This document shows positions 1-6,707 of a stretch of 39,797 nucleotides of DNA, in pieces. Within the stretch, counting starts at the first letter, position 1; each line of letters starts with the position of its first letter. The notes under the pieces are model-generated. The model was not told where the DNA came from. It searched no databases and was given only the letters and a program-made list of their open reading frames with translations. A program made the translations under genes and the position numbers. This stretch comes from Bacteroidales bacterium. Its GTDB lineage: Bacteria > Bacteroidota > Bacteroidia > Bacteroidales > GCA-2711565. The DNA lies in contig JANQLW010000061.1 of the NCBI GenBank assembly GCA_028280405.1, positions 1 through 39,797 of the forward strand, given 5' to 3'.

Positions 1-66
1 CATATTAGCAATAACATTTATGCTACCTTGCCCGTTTAGGAGATTTTCTGTCATTTTCTCATTATG

Positions 67-81
67 CCTAATAAAATTAGG
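67..81. repeat. Short palindrome downstream of zupT
   Basis: A perfect six-base inverted repeat (CCTAAT / ATTAGG) with an AAA loop lies about 45 bases beyond the stop of the ZIP transporter gene. It has no T-run, so it is a weak terminator candidate at best. I see no coding sequence in bases 1-124. Confidence 0.3.
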
Positions 82-124
82 TGAACTCTCAGGATGACAA
101 GGGTTAGTTATTTGCTGCTTTCTT

Positions 125-931
125 TTATGCAAAAAGTACCAAACTACTAGCCATCAACATCATTCCTACTATCAATCCGAATATAGCAACATGATGTTCT
201 CCATATTCTTCAGCAGTAGGTAAGAGTTCATCCAAAGAAATATAGACCATAATTCCGGCAACTCCGGCAAATATTAATCCAAAAGCAGCATCATTGAAAA
301 ACTGCATAAGTACAAAATAGCCTATGATTGCACCTATCGGTTCCGATAAACCGGAAAGGAATGAAAGTGTGAAAGCTTTCTTTCTGCTTTTCGTAGCATA
401 ATATATAGGAACGGAGACTGCAATACCTTCAGGAATATTATGAATGGCAATCGCAACGGCAATACTTATACCAAGGGTGGGTTCCTGTAATGCAGCAATG
501 AAAGTTGCCAACCCTTCCGGGAAATTATGAATGGCAATCGCTAAGGCGGAAAATAAGCCCATTCGCATTAATTTCTTGTTTTTTATATTGGTAGCTGATT
601 GTTCATCCATTCTTTTTATTTCATGAGGATTTTCAATAGTTGGAACCAGCTTGTCTATAATTGCAATTAAAGCAATCCCTCCAAAGAATGCTAAAACCGT
701 ATACCAATATCCTGATTTATCACCGTATAAACCGGTCAGAGAATCTTTTGCTTTTACAAAGATCTCAATAAGGGAAACATAAATCATTACACCAGCTGAA
801 AAGCCTAAAGACGCTGCTAAAAATTTGGGATTAAATTTCTTAGCCATAAAAGCCATTAAACTTCCAACTCCGGTTGCCAAACCTGCAAATAAAGTTAGCC
901 CAAGAGCAAATAAAATATTTCCTGATTCCAT
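125..931 (-). CDS. zupT: ZIP family divalent metal transporter (ZupT-like)
   Basis: The 268 aa inner-membrane protein should import zinc and possibly other divalent metals. It has about eight hydrophobic segments and the two hallmark ZIP motifs, HNFPEG (residues 135-140) and HNIPEG (164-169), whose His, Asn, Pro and Glu line the metal path in the family. Length fits ZupT, which is about 257 aa in E. coli. The ATG at 931 is the first start, and a TAAATTTG box lies 22 bases upstream. A strong terminator (977-1016) separates it from the preceding DUF3179 gene, so it is probably transcribed alone. Metal specificity cannot be read from the sequence. Confidence 0.9.
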   Translation of the reverse strand: MESGNILFALGLTLFAGLATGVGSLMAFMAKKFNPKFLAASLGFSAGVMIYVSLIEIFVKAKDSLTGLYGDKSGYWYTVLAFFGGIALIAIIDKLVPTIENPHEIKRMDEQSATNIKNKKLMRMGLFSALAIAIHNFPEGLATFIAALQEPTLGISIAVAIAIHNIPEGIAVSVPIYYATKSRKKAFTLSFLSGLSEPIGAIIGYFVLMQFFNDAAFGLIFAGVAGIMVYISLDELLPTAEEYGEHHVAIFGLIVGMMLMASSLVLFA

Positions 932-952
932 GTATATGAGATGTTTTCAACC

Positions 953-960
953 CAAATTTA
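953..960 (-). promoter_or_regulatory. Candidate -7 box for zupT
   Basis: On the minus strand TAAATTTG matches the Bacteroidota -7 consensus TAnnTTTG, 22 bases upstream of the zupT ATG. No clear TTG -33 element is seen, so the call is tentative. Confidence 0.35.
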
Positions 961-976
961 AGTTTAATTCTGCTAT

Positions 977-1016
977 AAAAAAAGAACCCCGGCCATAAAA
1001 AATGACCAGAGTTCTT
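977..1016 (-). terminator. Rho-independent terminator of the trx-OMP-DUF3179 operon
   Basis: On the minus strand the arms at 1002-1016 and 982-996 form a 15-pair stem (all paired when G.U wobbles are allowed) around a five-T loop. A run of seven T follows. It lies 38 bases after the DUF3179 stop codon, so it ends that operon and isolates it from zupT. Confidence 0.85.
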
Positions 1017-1053
1017 CATCTCAAACACATCTATCACAAAGCATGAGATCTTA

Positions 1054-2157
1054 CTATAAATCCATATTAGGATAAAATGTAGCCCAAGCAAACCAATACC
1101 CAATAAATTGAGTTACTTTTTTTAGTTGCTGCCCCGTTCTGGGCCCTGATACTCCTCGTCCGCTTGCATCCCATTCCGTACCCTCGTTATCAATCATAAT
1201 TGCAGGGAATGAATTTTGCAGTGCTGTAAAATCTAAGATGACCTCATCCTCAATTTCCCTATCAAAAGCAATGATAAAATTATCGGATTCACTACCAACA
1301 ACAGCAAGGTTTACACCCTGAAAAATATCTTCAACTATTTTAATTTGATCTCTGTAATTATCAAATGTATAGGCTTTCGCTTTTTCATTTATTAAGATGC
1401 CAAGTACTCTTTCTTTATTTGGACGGCGTCCGTCCTGATGGGAATATGAAAAAAGAAAATAGCTATGATTTGTTCTGTAATCTCGATATGGATAGTGATC
1501 GTAGTTTTTATTATAACCGGTATTGGAGGAAAGAACCTTTGTATCCGGATACATTTTTTTCCATGTACCCCAGGTTGTTTCTATCAAAATATAGTTTTTA
1601 GCTAATGTTCCCGATAGTTCGCCATTTACTGATTTTAATAAAATTTGGGACCAATTACTATTGGTTTGCCTGTCGTAAGGAATGACATTTGTATTATACA
1701 GTAAGCCCGAAACTCCGAAAGTTGTTTTATGCTCACCGTCTACTATACGGTCCCAACCAACCCCGGTACCTGTTAAAGGACAATAAATAACCGCGATGGA
1801 TTCATCCCCGATGTCATCATTAACAATTTCATGTTGATCCAGAATTTTATGAGGATAAGCTACTGCTATTTCTCCATTCGAATAACCGATTATTAATTCC
1901 GAATCGTTTACATAGGATGCAGCATTGGCACTGATTAGTTCAGGGTTTGTTAAAGCCGGAATGCCATCTTTGCCCGGGCCACCGTCTTTAACTTCATTAA
2001 ATGGGATCAGCCAATCGTTATTTTGCTGAGAATTTCCATCACCTCCACCATTTGGAGAATTTGGATTCCCTCCATTGCCTGTTGGGCCACTCTGCTCTTC
2101 ACAAGCAATTAAAGTGAAAGCAAAGAGTATGCTTAAAAAATATATTCGTGTTTTCAT
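1054..2157 (-). CDS. DUF3179 domain lipoprotein
   Basis: The 367 aa protein has a lipoprotein signal peptide ending LIAC, with Cys19 as the lipidated residue, then a Gly/Asn/Pro-rich linker (about 22-48). The DUF3179 domain fills the rest, recognised by YCPLTGTG (125-132), FGVSGLLYN, the YDRQT stretch and a TTWGTW segment. The function of DUF3179 is unknown. From memory, public annotation labels some members '(seleno)protein', which should be verified; this copy has no in-frame TGA and has Thr in the CPLTG motif. It is the last gene of the operon with the thioredoxin-like and outer-membrane genes (20 bases after the latter), and a terminator follows. It probably faces the periplasm. Confidence 0.8.
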   Translation of the reverse strand: MKTRIYFLSILFAFTLIACEEQSGPTGNGGNPNSPNGGGDGNSQQNNDWLIPFNEVKDGGPGKDGIPALTNPELISANAASYVNDSELIIGYSNGEIAVAYPHKILDQHEIVNDDIGDESIAVIYCPLTGTGVGWDRIVDGEHKTTFGVSGLLYNTNVIPYDRQTNSNWSQILLKSVNGELSGTLAKNYILIETTWGTWKKMYPDTKVLSSNTGYNKNYDHYPYRDYRTNHSYFLFSYSHQDGRRPNKERVLGILINEKAKAYTFDNYRDQIKIVEDIFQGVNLAVVGSESDNFIIAFDREIEDEVILDFTALQNSFPAIMIDNEGTEWDASGRGVSGPRTGQQLKKVTQFIGYWFAWATFYPNMDL

Positions 2158-2177
2158 TTTCCAAGAGTTTTTATGAG

Positions 2178-3182
2178 TTATTTTTTAGTTTTTTTGAAAG
2201 ATTGTTTGTGATTTTGAGCAGAAAACTTTACCAGTAAAGCTGCTGTTAATTTATATGTTGTTGTAAGTTGTGTTCCTTCTAATTTTCTATATATTGGGAT
2301 ATCACCGGATAACCTGAGTGAAACCTTAGGCGAAAAATTAAAGTTTAACCCGGGGATCAGGTACATCCATTTTCCTCCGGAACCAGGGAATTGATTCCCA
2401 TCAATCAGATCTGCTTTTTGGGTCCGATATCTTAAAAATGTGAAAATATCAACAGGCCATTTTAAAAATACATTATAATTCAACCCTAAATTGATTTGTA
2501 ACTCATTTCCGAATTTGTATTCCTGGTTTACATTATAATTCTTATTCTTTCCATTTAACCGATATGTTGAAACCGACACCAAACTGAGTTTCGGATTTAA
2601 AAAATGAGATTTATTCAGGTACATCCAATAAATACCATCCAGTGAACCGGATCCGGGTTGCATATCAGCAGCAAGCACAAAACCCTGATTACTTTTATGA
2701 GTTGTTTTTCCGCTGGGAAGTTTAATCCCTCCTCCTACAACAAATTCCCAGTTTTGGTTTATGGTTGGCTTAAGGATCCTGTATTTCAACATAAAAAGGA
2801 TATCTCCAAATCCTTGAGCTATTGAGATATCATTCGTTCCTCCATAAGACTTTATATTTCTTTCTTGCCTGATGTAAGGAATTAATGTTGTGAAGGTAAG
2901 CCGGTCGTTAAACCCATAATTTATTTCAAGTAAACTGGTTTGGGTTGTCCGTGAACGGGTATCATCATTCAGGTTTTGAGAAACATCTACTAAAGAATTA
3001 ATCGCATTAAAATCATAAGTAAATAATACTTGCCACGATTTATTATCGGCAGTGCCTAATCCAAAGCTTCCCCCTAAAGGAACTCCACCGGAGCAACATG
3101 CCTGGGCATAGATATGATTTACCGGAATTAAAAATAATCCCAATAGTAATAAATGAATGTATAAGCGCTTAGTAATATTCAT
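2178..3182 (-). CDS. Outer-membrane beta-barrel protein with vicinal cysteines
   Basis: The 334 aa exported protein has a signal peptide cleaved near Ala26. The mature N terminus is QACCSGG, with Cys29-Cys30 adjacent, followed by a Gly-rich segment. The remainder alternates hydrophobic and polar residues with many aromatics and ends in a short basic tail, typical of 12-16-strand barrels annotated as 'transporter' in Bacteroidota. Its ATG lies three bases after the stop of the thioredoxin-like gene, so the two are translationally coupled. The Cys pair is a plausible metal site or substrate for the neighbouring oxidoreductase; that is inference. The transported substrate is unknown. Confidence 0.65.
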   Translation of the reverse strand: MNITKRLYIHLLLLGLFLIPVNHIYAQACCSGGVPLGGSFGLGTADNKSWQVLFTYDFNAINSLVDVSQNLNDDTRSRTTQTSLLEINYGFNDRLTFTTLIPYIRQERNIKSYGGTNDISIAQGFGDILFMLKYRILKPTINQNWEFVVGGGIKLPSGKTTHKSNQGFVLAADMQPGSGSLDGIYWMYLNKSHFLNPKLSLVSVSTYRLNGKNKNYNVNQEYKFGNELQINLGLNYNVFLKWPVDIFTFLRYRTQKADLIDGNQFPGSGGKWMYLIPGLNFNFSPKVSLRLSGDIPIYRKLEGTQLTTTYKLTAALLVKFSAQNHKQSFKKTKK

Positions 3183-3185
3183 TGA

Positions 3186-3608
3186 TTATTTTTTTAGAAC
3201 TAATTTACCAAGTTTTAAGAATTCATCAGCTTTCACATACCCCATATCTTTGTGAACCAATTCCCCGGTCTTATCAAAAAATAACTGAGCCGGATAACCG
3301 CTGATATCATACTTATTAACCAATTCAGAACCCTCTTTTTTATCTCCATCAATCCTGATGCTGATAAAGTTTTTATTAAAGAATTCTCCTAATTCTTTAT
3401 TTGTAAACGTCTTTGACTTTAACAACCGACAGTAGCCTCACCATGAAGTGAAAAGATCGACGAAAAGGATTTTCCCTTCTTTTGCTGCCAGTTCCAGGCC
3501 TTCTTCCATATTCACATCTTTAAACTGAATACCTTTTTCGTCTTTATTCTTAGCTGAACTTAAAGTCAGCAAAAAAAACATGCTCAAAATTATTGTGAGT
3601 TTTTTCAT
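3186..3608 (-). CDS. Exported thioredoxin-like protein with in-frame TGA at the first catalytic Cys (candidate selenoprotein)
   Basis: Reading from the ATG at 3608 gives 140 codons in one frame, interrupted only by TGA at 3440-3438 (codon 57). Residues 1-19 are a signal peptide (basic start, hydrophobic core, SSA end). The thioredoxin core follows: FVDLFTSW, then TGA-Gly-Tyr-Cys where the family has Cys-x-x-Cys, then a KTF segment, and a cis-proline loop GYP with Pro106. The TGA thus replaces only the nucleophilic Cys. Nothing else is frameshifted, and reading resumes with a normal C-terminal half. If TGA is decoded as selenocysteine this is a periplasmic Sec-thioredoxin; otherwise it is a single-nonsense pseudogene. 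It is first in an operon with an outer-membrane protein and a DUF3179 lipoprotein. A DUF433 gene in the window ends in TGA, so TGA is a normal stop here. Confidence 0.7.
3401..3425 (-). promoter_or_regulatory. Hairpin after the in-frame TGA (SECIS candidate)
   Basis: Starting 12 nt after the TGA, the sense strand has arms TTGTTAAAGTC (3425-3415) and GACGTTTACAA (3411-3401) around an AAA loop. Nine of eleven positions pair, with T.T and A.G mismatches. The loop begins about 23 nt after the TGA, within the distance usual for bacterial SECIS elements. The loop lacks the G usually found there, and an alternative fold exists, so this is suggestive only. Confidence 0.35.
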
Positions 3609-3746
3609 GTGTTTAAATTTAAATTTGATATTTAGTCGTAAGAATAACTAAAACCTGACATTTTTTATTCATTTTTTTATGAATTGTTTTTATTGAGATG
3701 CATGGATTCAATTAATTTCTTAATTTTGAATTAATATCATTCTTTT

Positions 3747-4232
3747 ATGGAAGATTATATTTATATATTAGGTGGGATTGCTTATGTAGCTTATATGATT
3801 TATAGTTCATTTGCTAAGCAGAAAAAGCAAGAAGAACAAAGAAAGAAAGCTAAAATGGAAACAGAAGCCCAATCTTTTAGTGAAGCTGAAGAAGATTTTT
3901 ATCAGGAAAAAAGTTCAGCACAGGAAGAGGTAACTTCAGTTATTGATGAGTTTCTTGGTTTCCCTGATTTTAAGGAAGAGCTAAACGAAGATTTATATAG
4001 AGAGTTTAATTATTCCTCAAAGCCGTTGGATTCAATTCCTGAGGAAGAAGGTGTAGCTACTACAGTTAAGGAGGAAAAACCTGCAGATAAAAAGTATGAA
4101 TCTATCATTGTTTCAAAAGAAGAATCTATTCTTAAAGAAGAAGAGGAGGAAGTTGGAGAGGAAGCTGTTTTTAATTTGAGGGATGCTGTAATCGCCTCGG
4201 AAATTTTAAATCCCAAGTACATAAAACACTAA
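3747..4232 (+). CDS. Membrane-anchored acidic protein of unknown function
   Basis: I do not recognise a named domain. The 161 aa protein has one N-terminal membrane segment (about residues 4-22), a short Lys/Gln-rich stretch (24-36), and then a long, strongly Glu-rich region likely to be disordered in the cytoplasm. It ends with a less charged motif, FNLRDAVIASEILNPKY, which resembles tails I recall on other small Bacteroidota proteins. It is divergent from the thioredoxin operon and upstream of greA, but 199 bases separate it from greA. Confidence 0.7.
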   Translation: MEDYIYILGGIAYVAYMIYSSFAKQKKQEEQRKKAKMETEAQSFSEAEEDFYQEKSSAQEEVTSVIDEFLGFPDFKEELNEDLYREFNYSSKPLDSIPEEEGVATTVKEEKPADKKYESIIVSKEESILKEEEEEVGEEAVFNLRDAVIASEILNPKYIKH

Positions 4233-4249
4233 CATTCGCTTAGTTTTAT

Positions 4250-4257
4250 TAATTTTG
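4250..4257 (+). promoter_or_regulatory. Candidate -7 box for a greA leader transcript
   Basis: TAATTTTG matches TAnnTTTG. Transcription from here would give a leader of roughly 165 nt before greA that includes the hairpin at 4377-4401. No convincing -33 TTG is present. Confidence 0.3.
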
Positions 4258-4376
4258 CAAAATGATATTTAATTTTTATATCTTTATACACAATTTGAAC
4301 GACACTAATTTGCATAGCCTGTAAATAAAAATCAGGTTATCTTAATATAAAAATTTTACGAATAAAGAATTTAGGA

Positions 4377-4401
4377 GGACCTTTTCAGAAGGTTCTTTTT
4401 T
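4377..4401 (+). terminator. Terminator or attenuator hairpin in the greA leader
   Basis: An eight-pair stem (GGACCTTT with AGAAGGTTC, including G.T wobbles) and a short loop are followed by six T. It ends 30 bases before the greA ATG. It could terminate the upstream gene's transcript or attenuate greA, as the leader terminator of E. coli greA does. Confidence 0.6.
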
Positions 4402-4431
4402 ATTCATTAAATGTAAGCAAACTAATTAACA

Positions 4432-4911
4432 ATGGCAGAAGTAAGATATTATACAGAAGAAGGTTTACAGAAGCTTAAAGACGAGCTTGAACAATTAATA
4501 AAAGTTGAGCGTCCGGCAATTTCACAACAAATTGCTGAAGCAAGAGATAAAGGAGATTTATCTGAAAATGCTGAATACGATGCTGCCAAGAATGCCCAGG
4601 GTATGCTGGAGCTGAAAATTGCCAAATTACAAGAAGTTATTTCTAATGTCAGAGTGATTGATGAATCAAAACTGGATACTTCTAAAGTCTTGATTTTATC
4701 TACTGTAAAAATTAAAAATATGGCAAATAATGCTGAGATGACTTATACTTTGGTACCGGAAAAAGAGGCGGATCTTAAAGCCGGAAAACTCTCAGTTACT
4801 TCCCCTATTGCTAAAGGCTTATTAGGTAAAGAAGTCGGAGAGGAAGCAGTCATTGAAGTCCCAGCCGGAAATATAACCTTTGAAATCATAGAGATTACCC
4901 GAGAATCTTAA
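4432..4911 (+). CDS. greA: Transcription elongation factor GreA
   Basis: The 159 aa protein has the standard GreA length and layout. The N-terminal coiled coil (about residues 9-75) carries the tip signature GDLSENAEYDAAKNAQ, whose acidic residues enter the RNA polymerase secondary channel and promote cleavage of backtracked RNA. The C-terminal FKBP-like domain (about 80-157) includes SPIAKGLLGKEVGEEA. The ATG at 4432 is the natural start. A HIT gene follows after 11 bases and is probably co-transcribed. A terminator-like hairpin lies just upstream, so expression may be attenuated. Confidence 0.95.
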   Translation: MAEVRYYTEEGLQKLKDELEQLIKVERPAISQQIAEARDKGDLSENAEYDAAKNAQGMLELKIAKLQEVISNVRVIDESKLDTSKVLILSTVKIKNMANNAEMTYTLVPEKEADLKAGKLSVTSPIAKGLLGKEVGEEAVIEVPAGNITFEIIEITRES

Positions 4912-4922
4912 ATTATATAATC

Positions 4923-5324
4923 ATGGCATCTATCTTCACAAAAATCGTACAGGGAGAAATCCCATCATATAAAGTAGCTGAAAACGAAAAGTTCTATGCC
5001 TTTTTGGATATTAATCCTTTATCTAAAGGACATACTTTAGTAATTCCTAAACAGGAGATTGACTATGTATTTGATTTGGAAGATGATTTACTTGCAGCAT
5101 TACATGTATTTGCAAAAAAAGTAGCTAAAGCCATTGAAAAAGTAATTGAATGTAAAAGAGTAGGAGTTGCCGTATACGGCCTGGATGTACCCCATGCTCA
5201 TGTTCATTTGATTCCTTTGGTCAAGGGACATGAATTAAATTTTACACTTGAAAAATTATCACTTACTCCGGAAGAGTTTGTTTCTATTGCAGATGCTATC
5301 AATAATGAATTTGTGAAAATGTAA
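4923..5324 (+). CDS. HIT family protein (Hint/PKCI-like nucleotide hydrolase)
   Basis: The 133 aa cytoplasmic protein has the histidine-triad motif HAHVHLIPL near residue 97 and the upstream family segments FTKIVQGEIPSYKVAEN and LDINPLSKGHTLVIPK. HIT proteins of this branch hydrolyse nucleotide phosphoramidates or similar adducts. The physiological substrate is not known. It follows greA by 11 bases, an arrangement I recall as common in Bacteroidota. Confidence 0.9.
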   Translation: MASIFTKIVQGEIPSYKVAENEKFYAFLDINPLSKGHTLVIPKQEIDYVFDLEDDLLAALHVFAKKVAKAIEKVIECKRVGVAVYGLDVPHAHVHLIPLVKGHELNFTLEKLSLTPEEFVSIADAINNEFVKM

Positions 5325-5343
5325 ATACCTAAAAGCGATTTTT

Positions 5344-5529
5344 TTACGAATAAAACTCCAAAAGCATCCCAATGTATACAATCCCATCGGGATCTTTTAG
5401 AAAAATTTTAGCTAAACAGTCTTACTTCTGAAAGTGTCTATTTACACGCACTACCTTTGAAGTAGGCAAAAGCCAATCCATAACATCTTTAGTGCTAACA
5501 TCAATACTTTCAGAAATAATGAGAACCAT
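5344..5529 (-). pseudogene. Relic of an ATP-grasp peptide maturase (RiPP-type) start
   Basis: The ATG at 5529 opens a 35-codon frame (stop at 5424-5422) whose start, MVLIISESIDVSTKDVMDWL followed by VRVN, resembles the N terminus of 'grasp-with-spasm' ATP-grasp maturases. Those enzymes are usually around 300 aa. After the TAA the same frame stays open for 25 more codons, to 5344, without recognisable ATP-grasp motifs. The rest of the gene is missing. It begins three bases after the stop of the DUF6624 gene, so both may once have belonged to one operon. Identification is from memory of the family start, not from a search. Confidence 0.5.
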
Positions 5530-5532
5530 AAA

Positions 5533-6444
5533 TTAGTTTTCTATACAGGTATACGTAGAATTGATTTTTCTATAGTAATCGTCCAAAGGTTCAAAACCAA
5601 TTTTTGCCCTTTCAATTTCAGCAATTGTACGATTAGCAATAAGTGAATTAGCATAAGTACCATAAATAGAAATTGATTTCAATATCGTTTTTCGTTTAGG
5701 CGCCTTTATGGGTATTGCATTGGAGGATTTGTAATCTATAATTCTTGCGTAATGGTATGGATACATTTCCCCATTTAAAACTGCTTTAAGCATATAGGGC
5801 TTTAAAGCATCAATCTGTTCACTTTTAAAGTGCAATAACATAAGAACAATGTTATCGGTAACATCATATTTTCCTTTTGGGGTTATTTCTCCAATGATTG
5901 AAAATCCCGGCCATTTGCCATCATTCTCTTTAATTATTTCTAACAGCCTTTTAAAGTTATATGCATCTACTTTTCTCCATTTTTTTACACCCAAAAACAA
6001 TGATTTTCTTGCTTTTTGATCTTCTTTAATCATATCTGCTATCTCATTACGTAAAGGGACATTCAATTTATCCATATGTGTACTTATCAACCCTTTGTAA
6101 TCTTGCTTCAGAATTTTATAATATTTTGATCTTTTGAAATTCTTTAATTCTTTAACCCTTTTAAATATTAAACCATTTTTAATTCCTTTTTTCAAATAAT
6201 TATAAACTTTTACATCATCGTTTAAATTATCCGCATTCCATGCTGCTAAAAAGAAATCCTCCTTAAAGGGCTTTTCAACAATAGAAAAAGCAACCTGATA
6301 TAATGAATCTGATTTTTGAAATTGCCTATCTAATGTTGCAATTTCTGCTTTATTGATGGTTCCGTAATAGGGTAAATAGTTTTGTGAAAACAAGTTTATA
6401 TTTACAAAGAAAACAGATATAAATAGAATGATTTTTATTTTCAT
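5533..6444 (-). CDS. Exported DUF6624 domain protein
   Basis: The 303 aa protein has a signal peptide (residues 1-20, ending FSQ). A helical, Lys-rich middle that may be tetratricopeptide-like follows. The DUF6624 domain spans about 127-298: LRNEIADMIKEDQKAR at its start, GKWPGFSIIGE, then VLMLLHF, and at the end YGT plus IGFEPLDDYY. The role of DUF6624 is unknown. A truncated paralogue tail lies at 6552-6707 and an ATP-grasp-like relic directly follows, so this locus looks eroded, with this gene still intact. A function in peptide modification or export would be guesswork. Confidence 0.7.
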   Translation of the reverse strand: MKIKIILFISVFFVNINLFSQNYLPYYGTINKAEIATLDRQFQKSDSLYQVAFSIVEKPFKEDFFLAAWNADNLNDDVKVYNYLKKGIKNGLIFKRVKELKNFKRSKYYKILKQDYKGLISTHMDKLNVPLRNEIADMIKEDQKARKSLFLGVKKWRKVDAYNFKRLLEIIKENDGKWPGFSIIGEITPKGKYDVTDNIVLMLLHFKSEQIDALKPYMLKAVLNGEMYPYHYARIIDYKSSNAIPIKAPKRKTILKSISIYGTYANSLIANRTIAEIERAKIGFEPLDDYYRKINSTYTCIEN

Positions 6445-6551
6445 GATATACTTTAACTAAGTTTTATTCTGCCCAGTAAAAAAGTAATAGCCTTACTGAT
6501 ATATTTTAATGCAGTTTCATTTAAGACTGTTAGAAAAATGACAATGATGAA

Positions 6552-6707
6552 TTAGTCATTTTTACACTTTAATTTAATTTTTCTTTTTCTGAAATAATCA
6601 TTTAAAGGTTCCAGGCCAATTCCCTTACGTTCTTCTTCGGCTATTTCCCGGCTGTTGATCACAATATTACCATAGGTTCCGTAAAATTGATTAATAAGCC
6701 CGTTCAT
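6552..6707 (-). pseudogene. C-terminal remnant of a second DUF6624 gene
   Basis: A 51-codon frame ending at the TAA at 6554-6552 matches the tail of the neighbouring DUF6624 protein: FYGTYGN, then INSREIAEEER, IGLEPLNDYFRK, against IYGTYAN, ANRTIAEIER, IGFEPLDDYYRK. The homologous part begins right at the purF stop codon and overlaps the last 17 bases of purF in another frame. The rest of the gene is gone, which points to a deletion with its end at the purF terminus. It is unlikely to encode a functional protein. Confidence 0.65.

Noticed and set aside
1054..2157. DUF3179 protein as a selenoprotein
   Set aside because: The gene has no in-frame TGA; Thr takes the place of a second Cys in the CPLTG motif.
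3186..3425. A stand-alone 79 aa protein starting at TTG just after the TGA
   Set aside because: It would start in the middle of the thioredoxin fold, lacking the first strand and signal peptide. The upstream frame is continuous with it across the TGA and has a proper start, so the full gene is the better reading.
3438..3440. TGA reassigned to tryptophan or glycine throughout this genome
   Set aside because: TGG is used normally for Trp, TGA ends the DUF433 gene at 11442, and other genes have no in-frame TGA.
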